The notes: generated by a model from the sequence alone, not told the origin. Counted from the first letter of the stretch, positions 1 through 9,900 are shown. The stretch: 64,000 nt of DNA from Pseudoxanthomonas daejeonensis (GCF_010093205.1 NZ_PDWN01000011.1:62001-126000); one strand, 5' to 3'. Numbers and translations: made by a program.

Positions 1-1
1 T

Positions 2-25
2 ACCGAGCTGAACGTCCAGAACTGA
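2..25 (+). CDS. 3' end of an upstream gene (last seven codons only)
   Basis: Read from base 2 the frame gives TELNVQN and a TGA at 23-25, followed 25 bases later by a strong terminator. The position suggests the tail of a gene that begins outside the window. Seven residues are too few to name a product, and another frame is also open here, so this rests only on its spacing to the terminator. Confidence 0.3.
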   Translation, partial: TELNVQN

Positions 26-49
26 TCGGACGCCAAGCGGCAAAACCAC

Positions 50-81
50 AAGGCCCGGCTTCTGCCGGGCCTTGTTTTTTT
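50..81 (+). terminator. Rho-independent terminator
   Basis: A perfect 10-bp stem (AAGGCCCGGC / GCCGGGCCTT, 50-59 and 64-73) with a TTCT loop is followed by G and seven T. It would end transcription of the gene entering from the left edge and insulate the following exported-protein gene. Confidence 0.85.
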
Positions 82-182
82 CATGCCCGGGAATGCCCAC
101 GCGCGGGATTTGCGTCGTGCGTCCTTGAATCACCCGATGCCGCTGCCTACACTCGGCTCGACCATCTCCAGGAACCATCCAG

Positions 183-689
183 ATGCGCGCCATCGTCGCT
201 GCCGGCCTGTTTGGCCTCGCCTATATCCCGGTTGCCGCGATTGCTGCCGCCAACTGTTCCGGCCCGATGGTGCAGGCTCCGCTGCCGTTGCATGCCACGG
301 TAGCCGCGCCGGTCGCACCGGAACTGGGCTCGCGCACCTCGCAACTGGGAATGCCCAGTGGCGTGCTTGCCCCCGAGTCCGATGCCAGCCAGTCGCTGGA
401 CCGGGTGTTGCTGCGCCTGCGGATCGAGGGCTGCCGCAACGTCGCCAAGGCCCTGCCCGCCTCGCCGGCCGCGGTCAGTTCCAACGATCCGGCGGCCTAC
501 AAGCCCAAGACCGAATTCGACAATACCCCCTGGCGTTTCAACATGACCCAGGATGGCAAGCGCATGACCGCCGACGAGTTCGACGCCTGGATGAAGGCGC
601 GCGGCGCGCGCGTGGCCACCGGCAAGCCGGCTGCCGCTCAGCCTGCTGCTGCTCCCGCGGCGCCAGCCAAGCCTCCGGCCAAGGACTGA
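183..689 (+). CDS. Exported protein with a short conserved C-terminal domain, function unknown
   Basis: A 168-residue protein. It starts with a typical signal peptide (hydrophobic residues 4-22) and is therefore probably periplasmic. The middle is low in recognisable features apart from an SLDRVLLRLRIEGC segment (residues 71-84). Residues 117-147 form a compact motif, RFxMTQxGKRMxADxFDAWM followed by KARGxRVAxG, and the last 20 residues are Ala/Pro/Lys-rich. The same motif recurs in the lipoprotein encoded at 1583-1903, on the other side of the pseudouridine synthase gene, so the two are paralogues sharing one domain. I do not recognise a named family; the basic Ala/Pro/Lys tail might contact the cell wall or nucleic acid, but that is a guess. 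Confidence 0.75.
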   Translation: MRAIVAAGLFGLAYIPVAAIAAANCSGPMVQAPLPLHATVAAPVAPELGSRTSQLGMPSGVLAPESDASQSLDRVLLRLRIEGCRNVAKALPASPAAVSSNDPAAYKPKTEFDNTPWRFNMTQDGKRMTADEFDAWMKARGARVATGKPAAAQPAAAPAAPAKPPAKD

Positions 690-738
690 CCCCGGTCACG
701 GAGGGGATCCCTCCCGTCCGGCGGCATGTCGCGCTTCG

Positions 739-1494
739 ATGGCAGGTCGCCATCCCGCAACACCGCGCCATGGGCTTGCACGAGTGCTGTCCAAGGCAGG
801 CGTGTGCTCGCGCACCGAAGCGGCGAACTGGATACGCGATGGACGCGTGCGGGTCGACGGGCGCATCGTCCGCGATCCCGAATACCCGTTGCACGACGGC
901 ATGCGGCGCGTGCAGGTCGACGGCCTGGACGCCGCACCACCGCCGCGCCAGTACCTGATGCTCAACAAGCCGCGTGGCCTGGTGACCAGCACGCGCGACG
1001 AGCAGGGACGCGACACGGTCTACCGCTGCCTGGAGGGTGCGCCGTTGCCCTGGCTGGCGCCGGTCGGGCGCCTGGACAAGGCCAGCGAGGGGTTGCTGCT
1101 TTTCAGCAACGACCCGCAATGGGCGTTCGCGATCCTCGACCCGGCCAGCGGACCCGACAAGACCTACCACGTGCAGGTCGATCGCCTGCCCGATGCCGCA
1201 TGGCTGGCGCTGCTGGAGCAGGGCACGGACGTGGAAGGCGAACACCTGCGCGCGAAGTCGGTCTCGGTGCTGCGCTGCGGGGAGCGCAACGCCTGGCTGG
1301 AGATCGTGCTCGACGAAGGGCGCAACCGGCAGATCCGCCGCCTGCTGGCCGCATTCGACGTCGGCGTGTTGCGCCTGGTGCGCGTGGCGATCGGTGGCCT
1401 GGCGCTGGGTACGCTCGGCAAGGGCGAGTGGCGCCTGCTCCAGGACAGCGAGCGCGATGCGCTGGCACCGGCGACCGCGCCGGTGCCACGCTGA
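739..1494 (+). CDS. Pseudouridine synthase, RsuA/RluB/RluE family
   Basis: A 251-residue cytoplasmic enzyme that isomerises a specific uridine in rRNA to pseudouridine. An N-terminal S4 RNA-binding domain (about residues 12-58, with the RVLSKAGVCSRTEA stretch) is followed by the catalytic domain. The family signature GRLDKASEGLL lies at 110-120, with D113 as the expected nucleophile, and the EGRNRQIRR motif sits near 196-204. Length and domain order fit the small-subunit/RluE-type enzymes, but the modified position cannot be read from the sequence. The gene is embedded between two paralogous small exported proteins, which have no obvious functional tie to rRNA modification. Confidence 0.92.
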   Translation: MAGRHPATPRHGLARVLSKAGVCSRTEAANWIRDGRVRVDGRIVRDPEYPLHDGMRRVQVDGLDAAPPPRQYLMLNKPRGLVTSTRDEQGRDTVYRCLEGAPLPWLAPVGRLDKASEGLLLFSNDPQWAFAILDPASGPDKTYHVQVDRLPDAAWLALLEQGTDVEGEHLRAKSVSVLRCGERNAWLEIVLDEGRNRQIRRLLAAFDVGVLRLVRVAIGGLALGTLGKGEWRLLQDSERDALAPATAPVPR

Positions 1495-1582
1495 TCGCGC
1501 TGCGGCAAACCGGCACTGCCGCACGGTTTGCACCGTTGCCCTGCGCCTACACTGCCGCGGTCGAACCATGCCGGGGAAATCC

Positions 1583-1903
1583 ATGTCGCGGATGCGTCCG
1601 TTCCACATCCTGATGCTGCTGGCCGGTGTTGCCCTGCTGACCGCCTGCGCGGGGAAGAAGCCGCGCTCGGCGGCGAAGGCCGCGGCCAAGGAGGACGTTG
1701 TCGCCGTCCACGGCAAGGATCCGTACCCCTACCGGTTCGACATGACCCAGAAGGGCAAGCGGATGAGCGCCGACGACTTCGACGCCTGGATGAAGGCGCG
1801 TGGGTTGCGCGTCGCCAAGGGCGGATCCACCCCCAAGCCCGCCAAGGGCAAGGGCAAGGCGATCGCGGCGGCAAAGGCCAAGACCAAGCCCAAGAACGAC
1901 TGA
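1583..1903 (+). CDS. Small lipoprotein sharing the MTQxGKRM domain
   Basis: A 106-residue predicted lipoprotein. ATG 1583 is chosen because it gives a clean signal sequence with lipobox LTAC (Cys22) and follows a GGGGAAA ribosome-binding site; an ATG at 1568 is the alternative. After the lipobox comes a Lys/Ala-rich linker, then the domain at about residues 50-80 (YRFDMTQKGKRMSADDFDAW and a KARGLRVAKG end) nearly identical to that of the protein at 183-689. The last 26 residues are Lys/Ala/Pro-rich. It ends 23 bases from the end of the convergent kbl gene. Function unknown. Confidence 0.8.
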   Translation: MSRMRPFHILMLLAGVALLTACAGKKPRSAAKAAAKEDVVAVHGKDPYPYRFDMTQKGKRMSADDFDAWMKARGLRVAKGGSTPKPAKGKGKAIAAAKAKTKPKND

Positions 1904-1926
1904 CCTCCGGTCCAGACGGCGACGCG

Positions 1927-3126
1927 TCAGCCGCCGATCACCCCGAGCTCGCGGCCGATGCGGATGAAGGCATCGATCGCCCGGTCCAGTTGTTCCCGGG
2001 TGTGCGCCGCGCTCATCTGGGTGCGGATCCGCGCCTGGCCCTGTGGCACCACCGGGAAGAAGAAGCCGATCGCGTAGATGCCTTCCTCCAGCAGCCGCTG
2101 GGCGAACTTCTGCGCCAGCGGCGCGTCGTACAGCATCACCGGGCAGATCGGATGCACGCCCGGTTTGATGTCGAAGCCGGCGGCGGTCATGCGCTCGCGG
2201 AAGTGGGCGGTGTTTTCCTGCAGCCGGGTGCGCAGCTCGCCCGCCGACGCCAGCATGTCGAATGCCTTGATGCCCGCGGCGACCACGTGCGGCGGCAGCG
2301 AATTGGAGAACAGGTAGGGGCGCGAGCGCTGGCGCAGCAGTTCGATCACCTCCGCGCGCGCGGTGGTGAAGCCGCCCAGCGCGCCGCCCATCGCCTTGCC
2401 CAAGGTGCCGGTGAAGATGTCGATCTTCTCCATCACGCCCTTGACCTCGGCCGAGCCACGGCCGGTCGCGCCAAGGAAGCCGGTCGCATGGCATTCGTCG
2501 ATGTGGACCAGCGCGTCGTACTTCTTCGCCAGCGCGGTGATCTGGTCCAGCGGGGCGATGAAGCCGTCCATCGAGAACACGCCGTCGGTGGTGACCATGA
2601 TCGTGCGCGCGCCGTCGGCGCGGGCCTGCTGCAACTGCTTTTCCAGGTCGGCCATGTCGCAGTTGGCGTAGCGGTAGCGCCTGGCCTTGCACAGGCGCAC
2701 GCCGTCGATGATCGAGGCGTGGTTGAGGGCATCGGAAATGATCGCGTCGTTCTCGTCCAGCAAAGGCTCGAACAGGCCGCCGTTGGCGTCGAAGCAGGCC
2801 GCGTAGAGGATCGTGTCCTGGGTGCCGAAGAAGTCGGCGATGGTCCGCTCCAGCTGCTTGTGCAGGTCCTGGGTGCCGCAGATGAAGCGCACCGACGCCA
2901 TCCCGAACCCATGTGAATCCAGTGCGTCCTTGGCCGCCGCGATGATGTCCGGGTGATCGGCCAGTCCCAGGTAGTTGTTGGCGCAGAAGTTCAGCACACG
3001 GCGGCCATCGGCCAGCTGGATCTCGGCCGACTGCGGGCTGGTGATGATCCGTTCGGCCTTGAACAGGCCCTGCTCGCGCAGGCCCTCCAGCTGGCTGGCG
3101 TAGCGGGCGAGGGCGGCGTCGGACAT
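1927..3126 (-). CDS. kbl: Glycine C-acetyltransferase (2-amino-3-ketobutyrate CoA ligase)
   Basis: A 399-residue PLP-dependent enzyme of the alpha-oxoamine synthase group. It cleaves 2-amino-3-ketobutyrate with CoA to glycine and acetyl-CoA, the second step of threonine degradation after threonine 3-dehydrogenase (tdh, found here at about 10-11 kb). The start MSDAALARY is chosen over an upstream in-frame codon because the length then matches the E. coli enzyme and the PLP lysine in [11 protein letters not shown] falls at residue 244, the same number as in E. coli. [20 protein letters not shown] and [11 protein letters not shown] are further family motifs. kbl and tdh are not adjacent: the sulfate operon and a porin gene lie between them. 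Confidence 0.96.
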   Translation of the reverse strand: MSDAALARYASQLEGLREQGLFKAERIITSPQSAEIQLADGRRVLNFCANNYLGLADHPDIIAAAKDALDSHGFGMASVRFICGTQDLHKQLERTIADFFGTQDTILYAACFDANGGLFEPLLDENDAIISDALNHASIIDGVRLCKARRYRYANCDMADLEKQLQQARADGARTIMVTTDGVFSMDGFIAPLDQITALAKKYDALVHIDECHATGFLGATGRGSAEVKGVMEKIDIFTGTLGKAMGGALGGFTTARAEVIELLRQRSRPYLFSNSLPPHVVAAGIKAFDMLASAGELRTRLQENTAHFRERMTAAGFDIKPGVHPICPVMLYDAPLAQKFAQRLLEEGIYAIGFFFPVVPQGQARIRTQMSAAHTREQLDRAIDAFIRIGRELGVIGG

Positions 3127-3212
3127 GTCGCGGATCCTTGGAGGCGGGGTCGGGCGGTAAGCGAGGCATTTTACCCGGCGCATCCTGCGAGAGCGGCTAA
3201 TGCCTTGCAGCT

Positions 3213-3231
3213 ATAAGGTGCTCGTCCTTAT
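3213..3231 (+). promoter_or_regulatory. Inverted repeat upstream of the sulfate operon
   Basis: ATAAGG, seven bases, CCTTAT form a perfect 6-bp inverted repeat in the 178-bp gap between divergent kbl and the porin gene, about 75 bases upstream of the porin start. The ATAA/TTAT character resembles sites bound by CysB-type LysR regulators, which control sulfate uptake in related bacteria. Assignment to CysB is an inference. Confidence 0.35.
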
Positions 3232-3304
3232 TCATTTCCCGTCCCGAACCTGAATAGGGATTATCTCGTCACCGGCCTCAGGCCATGACGACGGGTATCC
3301 CCAG

Positions 3305-4756
3305 ATGCAGCAGCGAGAGGCGGGCGAAAGGCGTGATGCCGGCGGGAGGCCGGGAATCTGGCTGACCGGGGCGCTGGCCTGTTCGTTGGCCATGCCTGCC
3401 CTGGCCCAGCAGAAGCCCACGGTGGAGGAGCTGCAGCGTCGCCTGGAAGCCCTGGAGGCGCGCTATGGCGCCGCACCGGCGGCCGCCGATGGACAGGTGA
3501 GCGACGTGGCCACGCTGGACCAGCGCCTGCGCGTGCTGGAGCGCAACCTTGAATTGCAGGAAGAGGCGCGCGTGGCCAAGGAAAAGGAGGCCGTCGTGGT
3601 GGCGGTCAGCGACAAGGGCGCATCCTTCAAGTCGGCCAATGGAGACTACGAACTCAAGATCCGCGGCCTGATCCAGGGCGACGGTCGCTTCTACAGCGCT
3701 GGCGAGCCGGCCGGCACCTATGACACGTTCCTGTTGCGCACTGCGCGGCCGACGATCGAGGGCACGCTCGGCAAGTGGATCGGTTACCGCTTCACGCCGG
3801 AGTTCGCCGGCGACAGCGCGAGCATCGTCGACGTCTATGCAGACCTGAAATTCTCGCCCGCGGCGACCGTGCGCGTCGGCAAGTTCACCTCGCCGGTCGG
3901 CCTGGAACGGCTGGAGTCGTCCTCGGCGTTGTCGGCGATCGAACGCGCGCTGCCCAGCGAACTGGCCCCCAACCGCGACATCGGCGTCCAGTTGCAGGGC
4001 GAGCTGGCCAAGGGCGTGGTGACCTACGCGGCGGGCGTGTTCAACGGCTCCGTGGATGGTCGCGATGCCGTGACCAGCAACCCGGACAACGATTTCGAAT
4101 ACGCGGGACGCCTGTTCTTCGAACCGTTCAAGAACGATGCGAACTTCTGGTCCGGCCTGGGCTTCGGCATCGGCGGCAGCTTCGGCGACACCCAGGGCAC
4201 CGGCAACAATTTCCTGCCGCGTTACCGCACGCCCGGCCAGGTGCAGTTCTTCAACTACCGCGGCGCGGTGGTGGCCGATGGCAGCCGCACCCGCTGGTCT
4301 CCGCAGGGCTACTTCTATCGGAACAACTTCGGACTGCTGGCCGAGTACATCGAGTCCGCGCAGGAACTGCGCGTCGGTGCCACCGAGGCTGAACTCGAGA
4401 ACACCGCCTGGCAGGCCACGGCCAGCTGGGTGCTCACCGGCGAGGACGCCAGCTATCGCGGCGTAGCCAAGCCCTCCAGCCCCTTCAGCCCGGGCAAGGG
4501 TGGCTGGGGTGCATGGGAGCTGGTCGGACGCTACGGCGAGCTGGACGTGGACGACGCAGCGTTCCCGCTGTTCGCCGATCCGGCAGTCGCGGCGCGCAGT
4601 GCGCAGGCGTGGACGGTGGGCGTCAACTGGTACCTCACCAGCAACCTGAAACTGGTCGCCAACTACCTGCAGACGAGCTTCGATGGAGGTGCCGCCGCCG
4701 GCGCCGACCGCGAGACGGAAAAGGCAGTGTTCACCCGGCTGCAGGTCGCGTTCTGA
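3305..4756 (+). CDS. OprP/OprO-type anion-selective outer-membrane porin
   Basis: A 483-residue outer-membrane beta-barrel. A signal peptide ends near residue 35 (AMPALA-QQ), followed by a heptad-rich coiled coil (about residues 37-85) that in this family helps trimer formation. The body alternates amphipathic strands and ends in FTRLQVAF with the terminal Phe typical of BAM substrates. The family is named for phosphate-selective OprP/OprO of Pseudomonas; because the next genes downstream encode a complete sulfate ABC transporter, sulfate is the likelier substrate here (inference). First gene of the operon; 35 bases separate it from sbp. Confidence 0.85.
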   Translation: MQQREAGERRDAGGRPGIWLTGALACSLAMPALAQQKPTVEELQRRLEALEARYGAAPAAADGQVSDVATLDQRLRVLERNLELQEEARVAKEKEAVVVAVSDKGASFKSANGDYELKIRGLIQGDGRFYSAGEPAGTYDTFLLRTARPTIEGTLGKWIGYRFTPEFAGDSASIVDVYADLKFSPAATVRVGKFTSPVGLERLESSSALSAIERALPSELAPNRDIGVQLQGELAKGVVTYAAGVFNGSVDGRDAVTSNPDNDFEYAGRLFFEPFKNDANFWSGLGFGIGGSFGDTQGTGNNFLPRYRTPGQVQFFNYRGAVVADGSRTRWSPQGYFYRNNFGLLAEYIESAQELRVGATEAELENTAWQATASWVLTGEDASYRGVAKPSSPFSPGKGGWGAWELVGRYGELDVDDAAFPLFADPAVAARSAQAWTVGVNWYLTSNLKLVANYLQTSFDGGAAAGADRETEKAVFTRLQVAF

Positions 4757-4791
4757 TCTGCTTCCCACGACAAACCCGAGGAGCCATATCC

Positions 4792-5817
4792 ATGAACACG
4801 CACAACACCCGCAGGTTCGCGTTGCGCCTCGCCGCGGCCGCCTTCGGCCTGGTGCTGGCGGGCGGGGCGGTCGCCAAGGACGCGCAGCTGCTCAACGTGT
4901 CCTACGACCCCACCCGCGAGCTCTACCGCGATTACAACGCCGCCTTCGCCAGGCACTGGCAGGAGACCAAGGGCCAGAAGGTCGCGATCGAGACCTCGCA
5001 TGGCGGATCGGGCAAGCAGGCCCGCGCGGTGATCGACGGCCTCGAGGCCGACATCGTGACCCTGGCGCTGGCCTACGACATCGATTCGATCTCCGAGCGG
5101 GCCAAGCTGTTCCCGGCCAACTGGCAGAAGCGCCTGCCGGAGAACAGCACGCCCTACACCTCGACGATCGTGTTCCTGGTGCGCAAGGGCAATCCGAAGG
5201 GCATCCGCGACTGGCCGGACCTGCTCAAGTCCGGCGTGTCGGTGATCACCCCCAATCCGAAGACTTCCGGGGGCGCGCGCTGGAATTACCTGGCGGCCTG
5301 GGCCTACGGTTTGAAGATCTTCCAGGGTGACGAGGCCAAGACCCGCAACTTCGTCGCCGCGCTGTTCCGCAACGTGCCGGTGCTCGATACCGGTGCGCGT
5401 GGTTCGACCACCACGTTCGTCCAGCGCGGCATCGGCGACGTGCTGCTGGCCTGGGAGAACGAGGCGTTCCTGTCGATAGAGGAACTGGGCCCGGACAAGT
5501 TCGACATCGTCGTGCCCTCGCTCTCGATCCTGGCCGAGCCTCCGGTCGCCCTGGTCGACAGGAACGTGGACAAGCACGGCACGCGCGAGGTTGCGCAGGC
5601 CTACCTGCAGTACCTGTACTCGCCCGAGGGCCAGCGCATCGCGGCCAAGCATTACTACCGCCCGCGCCATCCGCAGCACGCCGACCCGGCCGACATCGTC
5701 CGCTTCCCCAAGGTGGAACTGGTGACGATCGATGGCGTGTTCGGTTCGTGGGCCGCGGCGCAGAAGAAACACTTCGCCGACGGTGGCGAGTTCGACCAGA
5801 TCCAGGCCAAGAAGTGA
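4792..5817 (+). CDS. sbp: Periplasmic sulfate-binding protein of the sulfate ABC transporter
   Basis: A 341-residue periplasmic solute-binding protein that delivers sulfate (or thiosulfate) to CysTW. A signal peptide covers about residues 1-28 ([15 protein letters not shown]). Family motifs include [53 protein letters not shown] and [16 protein letters not shown] 4792 is preceded by an AGGAG site. Directly after its stop lies a second, truncated copy of the C-terminal part of the same family, so the operon once may have had two binding-protein genes. Confidence 0.95.
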   Translation: MNTHNTRRFALRLAAAAFGLVLAGGAVAKDAQLLNVSYDPTRELYRDYNAAFARHWQETKGQKVAIETSHGGSGKQARAVIDGLEADIVTLALAYDIDSISERAKLFPANWQKRLPENSTPYTSTIVFLVRKGNPKGIRDWPDLLKSGVSVITPNPKTSGGARWNYLAAWAYGLKIFQGDEAKTRNFVAALFRNVPVLDTGARGSTTTFVQRGIGDVLLAWENEAFLSIEELGPDKFDIVVPSLSILAEPPVALVDRNVDKHGTREVAQAYLQYLYSPEGQRIAAKHYYRPRHPQHADPADIVRFPKVELVTIDGVFGSWAAAQKKHFADGGEFDQIQAKK

Positions 5818-5843
5818 CCGGCGACGTGACCGGGGGACTGCGC

Positions 5844-6050
5844 ATGCACCACTACACGCCGGCCGGGCAGGAGGTCTTTGCGAAAAATTACCTGCGCCCC
5901 GTGGATGATGCGGTGCTGCGGCGGCATGCGGCGAGTTTCCCGGAACTCGAAACCTTCCGCGCGGGATCGGCGTTCGGCAGTTGGCTGGAGGCGGAGAAGA
6001 AGCACTTCGCCGATGGCGGAGTATCCGACAGGACCTATTCGAAGCGATGA
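5844..6050 (+). CDS. Free C-terminal fragment of a second sulfate-binding protein, coupled to cysT
   Basis: A 68-residue open frame that aligns with the last about 65 residues of the neighbouring sulfate-binding protein: YTPAGQEVFAKNYLRP against [16 protein letters not shown], and [16 protein letters not shown] against [16 protein letters not shown]. It is in a different frame from sbp, has no signal peptide and lacks the rest of the fold, so it cannot bind sulfate alone. Divergence from sbp suggests an old tandem duplicate of which only the 3' end remains. It is unusual that the piece has kept an open frame, a GGGGGA ribosome-binding site before ATG 5844, and a stop that overlaps the cysT start as ATGA. 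Retention as a translational-coupling leader for cysT is plausible; a plain remnant is the alternative. Confidence 0.6.
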   Translation: MHHYTPAGQEVFAKNYLRPVDDAVLRRHAASFPELETFRAGSAFGSWLEAEKKHFADGGVSDRTYSKR

Positions 6051-6943
6051 CGACGGGCAGCACGACGATCGATGCGAACGGCACGCCGCCCCAGGGCGGC
6101 GTGGCCGTGTCCGGGCGCCGGCGCCGGGTGATTCCCGGGTTCGGGCTCAGCCTGGGCTACACGATGGCCTGGCTTGGCCTGATCGTGTTGCTCCCGCTGC
6201 TGGGCCTGTTCGTGCACTCCGCGCAGCTGGGCCTGGACGGACTGTGGCGGATCTGGACCGAGCCGCGCGTGCTGGCGGCGCTGAGGATCAGCTTCGGCAC
6301 CGCGCTGGCCGCGGCCGCGTTCAATGCGGTGATGGGCACGCTGGTCGCCTGGGTGTTCGTGCGCTACCGCTTCCCGGGCCGGCGCCTGTTCGACGCGATG
6401 ATCGACCTGCCGTTCGCCTTGCCCACCGCGGTGGCGGGCATCGCGCTGACCGCGCTGTACGGCCCCAATGGCTGGATGGGGCGCTGGCTGGAGTCGGTGG
6501 GGATAAAGGTCGCCTATACACCGCTGGGAATCACGGTCGCACTGGTGTTCATCGGCCTGCCGTTCGTGGTGCGGGTCGTGCAGCCGGTGCTGGCCGAGGT
6601 CGAGCGCGAACTGGAGGAGGCCGCCGCCACGCTCGGCGCCGGCCGCTGGCAGACCGTACGCCGGGTCGTCCTGCCAACGCTGTGGCCGGCCGTGCTGGCC
6701 GGCTTCGCCCTGGCGTTCGCACGCGGCGTGGGAGAGTACGGATCGGTGATCTTCATCGCCGGCAACATCCCGCAGGTCTCGGAGATCGCGCCGCTGCTGA
6801 TCACCATCAAGCTCGAGGAATTCGACTACGCCGGGGCGACCGCGATCGCAGCGGCGATGCTACTGCTCTCGTTCGCCTTGCTGCTGCTGATCAACACGCT
6901 GCAATCGAGGATGGCGCGCGGCGAACGCAGGGGAGGCGGCTGA
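6047..6943 (+). CDS. cysT: Sulfate ABC transporter permease CysT (CysU)
   Basis: A 298-residue inner-membrane permease that pairs with CysW to form the sulfate channel. Six hydrophobic segments are visible, starting with [19 protein letters not shown] at about residues 33-51. The EAA loop that docks on the ATPase is seen as [21 protein letters not shown] 6047 overlaps the stop of the preceding fragment (ATGA), indicating translational coupling. An upstream in-frame start at 5981 would add 22 residues but lies inside the preceding frame and adds no family sequence. Confidence 0.95.
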   Translation: MTTGSTTIDANGTPPQGGVAVSGRRRRVIPGFGLSLGYTMAWLGLIVLLPLLGLFVHSAQLGLDGLWRIWTEPRVLAALRISFGTALAAAAFNAVMGTLVAWVFVRYRFPGRRLFDAMIDLPFALPTAVAGIALTALYGPNGWMGRWLESVGIKVAYTPLGITVALVFIGLPFVVRVVQPVLAEVERELEEAAATLGAGRWQTVRRVVLPTLWPAVLAGFALAFARGVGEYGSVIFIAGNIPQVSEIAPLLITIKLEEFDYAGATAIAAAMLLLSFALLLLINTLQSRMARGERRGGG

Positions 6944-6944
6944 G

Positions 6945-7910
6945 ATGGGTGATACATTGGGCGCAATCCTTGCCGTCGACGCCGGGGAACGTGTGGTGCA
7001 GCACGCACGTGATCGCAGTCCGGCCCGGCCGGCATCGCCGACCACCGAGCCCCGCTGGGTGCAGGTGTCGCTGATCGTCCTCGCGCTGGCATTCCTGCTC
7101 TCGTTCCTGCTGCTGCCGTTGTTGCTGGTGTTCACCGAGGCACTGCGCGGCGGTGTCGATGCCTTCATCGTCGCCGTCACCGAACCCGATGCGCTGGCCG
7201 CGATCCGCCTGACCTTGCTGGTGACCGCGATCGTGCTGCCGCTCAACCTCGTGTTCGGCGTTGCGGCGGCCTGGGCGGTGACCAAGCACGACTTCATTGG
7301 CAAGCGCTGGCTGGTCACCTTGATCGACCTGCCCTTCGCGGTGTCGCCGGTGGTGGCCGGCCTGGTCTTCGTGCTGATCTTCGGCGCGCAGGGCTGGGTG
7401 TACCCGCTGATCGACGAAGGGTGGCGCTTCACCCTGCCGCTGTGGGGCGAGATCCACCTGCAGTTGCCGAAGATCATCTTCGCGCTGCCGGGCATCGTGC
7501 TGGCCACGATCTTCGTCACCTTCCCGTTCATCGCCCGCGAACTGATGCCGCTGATGGAGCAGCAGGGCGTGGACGAGGAACTGGCGGCGATGAGCCTGGG
7601 CGCCAGCGGCTGGCAGACGTTCTGGCGGGTGACCCTGCCCAACATCCGCTGGGCGCTGCTCTACGGCGTGCTGCTGTGCGGCGCGCGGGCGATGGGCGAG
7701 TTCGGCGCCGTGTCGGTGGTGTCCGGCCACATCCGCGGCCGTACCAACACGCTGCCGTTGCACGTGGAGATCCTCTACAACGAATACGCCTACAGCGCCG
7801 CGTTCGCCGCGGCCTCGCTGCTGGCATTGAGCGCACTGGTCACGCTGGTGCTGAAGACCTGGCTGGAGTGGCGCCATGGCGAGTCGCTGGCCGCCAACCA
7901 CCGCCACTGA
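6945..7910 (+). CDS. cysW: Sulfate ABC transporter permease CysW
   Basis: A 321-residue partner of CysT in the inner membrane. The start follows the cysT stop by one base. The N-terminal 35 residues are polar and variable, followed by the first membrane helix ([20 protein letters not shown]). The EAA coupling loop reads [39 protein letters not shown] near the C-terminus is the last helix. Together with CysT and CysA it makes the ATP-driven sulfate importer. Confidence 0.95.
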   Translation: MGDTLGAILAVDAGERVVQHARDRSPARPASPTTEPRWVQVSLIVLALAFLLSFLLLPLLLVFTEALRGGVDAFIVAVTEPDALAAIRLTLLVTAIVLPLNLVFGVAAAWAVTKHDFIGKRWLVTLIDLPFAVSPVVAGLVFVLIFGAQGWVYPLIDEGWRFTLPLWGEIHLQLPKIIFALPGIVLATIFVTFPFIARELMPLMEQQGVDEELAAMSLGASGWQTFWRVTLPNIRWALLYGVLLCGARAMGEFGAVSVVSGHIRGRTNTLPLHVEILYNEYAYSAAFAAASLLALSALVTLVLKTWLEWRHGESLAANHRH

Positions 7911-7923
7911 ACACGGAGTACGT

Positions 7924-8979
7924 ATGGCGATCCGGATCGAACACCTGCACAAGCGCTTCGGCGCGTTCGCCGCGCTGGACGGCATCGACCTGGAAATCCA
8001 CCAGGGCGAACTGCTGGCGCTGCTCGGGCCTTCGGGGTCGGGCAAGACCACGCTGCTGCGCGTGATCGCCGGGCTGGAACATCCGGACGACGGACGCGTG
8101 CTGTTCGGCAGCGAGGACGCGACCCGGTTGAGCGTGCAGGAGCGGCGCGTGGGATTCGTGTTCCAGCACTACGCCCTGTTCCGCCACCTGACCGTGGCCG
8201 ACAACATCGCCTTCGGCCTGAACGTCCGGCGCGGCCGCGACCGCTGGCCTGCGGCGAAGATCAGCGGCCGGGTGGAGGAGCTGCTTTCGCTGGTGCAATT
8301 GCAGGGACTGGGCGGACGCTACCCGGCGCAGCTTTCCGGCGGCCAGCGTCAGCGTGTGGCACTCGCGCGCGCATTGGCGATCGAGCCGCGCGTGCTGCTG
8401 CTGGACGAGCCGTTTGGTGCGCTCGATGCGCAGGTCCGGCGCGACCTGCGCGGCTGGCTGCGGCAGCTGCATGAGCAGACCGGGTTGACCACGGTGTTCG
8501 TCACCCACGACCAGGAGGAGGCGCTGGAGCTGGCCGACCGGGTAGCGATCCTCAACAACGGGCGGATCGAGCAGCTGGCCACGCCGGCCGAAGCCTATGA
8601 CCGTCCGGCGACGCCGTTCGTGTATTCCTTCGTCGGTGCGGTCAATCGCCTGCGCGGGTTGCGCACTGGCGATCGCATCGAGGTTGCCGGGCTGGTCCTG
8701 CCGGCGTCGTCGGCTGCCGCTGCAATCCCTGGCGATGGCGAACTGGACCTGTACGTGCGCCCGGAAGACCTGCGCCTGGGCGAGGGGGGCTGGGAAGCGA
8801 CCGTGCTGGGTAGCCAGCGCAGCGGGCCGCGCGTGCGCGTGCGTGCGCGGCTGCATGGCGATGGTGCAGGGCACGAGGAGGTTGAAGTCGAGTTGCCGGT
8901 GGGGGCCGAGAAGGCACATCCACCGGGGAGTCGAGTGGGCCTGCTGCCGGTGAGGTTCGGCGCCTTTCCGGCGGCCTGA
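7924..8979 (+). CDS. cysA: Sulfate/thiosulfate ABC transporter ATP-binding protein CysA
   Basis: A 351-residue ATPase on the cytoplasmic face of the sulfate importer. It shows Walker [10 protein letters not shown], the Q-loop region [11 protein letters not shown], the ABC signature [15 protein letters not shown], Walker [13 protein letters not shown] and switch His in [10 protein letters not shown]. The last about 110 residues form the TOBE-like regulatory region ([13 protein letters not shown]). The start at 7924 is preceded by GGAG and matches the family N-terminus [13 protein letters not shown]. Last gene of the operon. Confidence 0.96.
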   Translation: MAIRIEHLHKRFGAFAALDGIDLEIHQGELLALLGPSGSGKTTLLRVIAGLEHPDDGRVLFGSEDATRLSVQERRVGFVFQHYALFRHLTVADNIAFGLNVRRGRDRWPAAKISGRVEELLSLVQLQGLGGRYPAQLSGGQRQRVALARALAIEPRVLLLDEPFGALDAQVRRDLRGWLRQLHEQTGLTTVFVTHDQEEALELADRVAILNNGRIEQLATPAEAYDRPATPFVYSFVGAVNRLRGLRTGDRIEVAGLVLPASSAAAAIPGDGELDLYVRPEDLRLGEGGWEATVLGSQRSGPRVRVRARLHGDGAGHEEVEVELPVGAEKAHPPGSRVGLLPVRFGAFPAA

Positions 8980-9163
8980 CGGGCGCCAATCTTCCCTGTT
9001 ACGTCTTCCAGGACCGGTCGCGCGCGCCGCGCGATCCGGCACTTGACGCGGGGGAATGTTGCACCGCAATATCGAGCGGGTTAATTATTTGTGAAGCCGT
9101 GAGCACGTTCGCGCTACCGCCCACGGTCCCGCTGCGCCAGCCCCCACCGACAGGAGATCCAGG

Positions 9164-9868
9164 ATGAAGCCGTCCAAGCTCGCCGTATCGCTCGCCGCCG
9201 TAGTGCTGTCCGTCCTTCCGTTCGCCGTGTTCGCCCAGGAAGCCGAGGAAGAATCCTCGCCGTTGACCTGGTCGGTCGCCGCTGTTTCCGATTACGTGTG
9301 GCGCGGCGTTTCGCAGACCGATGAGGATCCGACCGCGCAGGCCGGGCTGACCTACTCGCATTCCTCGGGCTTCTACGTGGGCACCTGGGCGTCCGGCGTG
9401 GATTTCGGTCCGGGCGACCCGAGCGTCGAGGTGGACGGCTTCATCGGCTACAGCATCGACCTGAGCCCCGACACCAATTTCGACGTGATGATCAACCGCT
9501 ACATGTACCCGGACGCGGGCGGTCTGAACTTCAACGAGTTGATCGGCAAGTTCACCTTCTTCGACGCCTACAGCGTGACCATGGCGTTCAGCGACGACTT
9601 CGGTGGTTCCGACACCAGCGCGTACTACGTGGCCGGTGCCGGCAGCTGGGGCCTGCCGCACGACTTCAGCATCAACGCCGGCGTCGGCTACAGCGCGCTG
9701 GACGATTCGTATGGCGAGGACTACGTCGACTACAACATCGGCGTCAGCCGCAGCTGGGGCCTGTTCACCGCGGCGCTGGGCTATTACGGCACCGACGGCA
9801 ACGGCACCGACAACTTCGGCGACCTGGCCGACGACCGCGTGGTCCTGACCCTGTCCGTAGGCAACTGA
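9164..9868 (+). CDS. TorF-family putative porin (Gcw_chp)
   Basis: A 234-residue predicted outer-membrane beta-barrel. The signal peptide is at about 1-24 (FAVFA-QEAEEES). The conserved family start of the mature part is AAVSDYVWRGVSQTDEDPTAQ, here at about 39-58, followed by repeated Tyr/Gly-rich amphipathic strands. The family was named from its conserved Gly-Cys-Trp pattern and is of unknown substrate. It does not end in Phe but in LTLSVGN. Transcribed alone, with a strong terminator behind it that also serves convergent tdh. Confidence 0.82.
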   Translation: MKPSKLAVSLAAVVLSVLPFAVFAQEAEEESSPLTWSVAAVSDYVWRGVSQTDEDPTAQAGLTYSHSSGFYVGTWASGVDFGPGDPSVEVDGFIGYSIDLSPDTNFDVMINRYMYPDAGGLNFNELIGKFTFFDAYSVTMAFSDDFGGSDTSAYYVAGAGSWGLPHDFSINAGVGYSALDDSYGEDYVDYNIGVSRSWGLFTAALGYYGTDGNGTDNFGDLADDRVVLTLSVGN

Positions 9869-9900
9869 GCCGCGTCCGTTCCGGCATCGCCCGGATGAAG

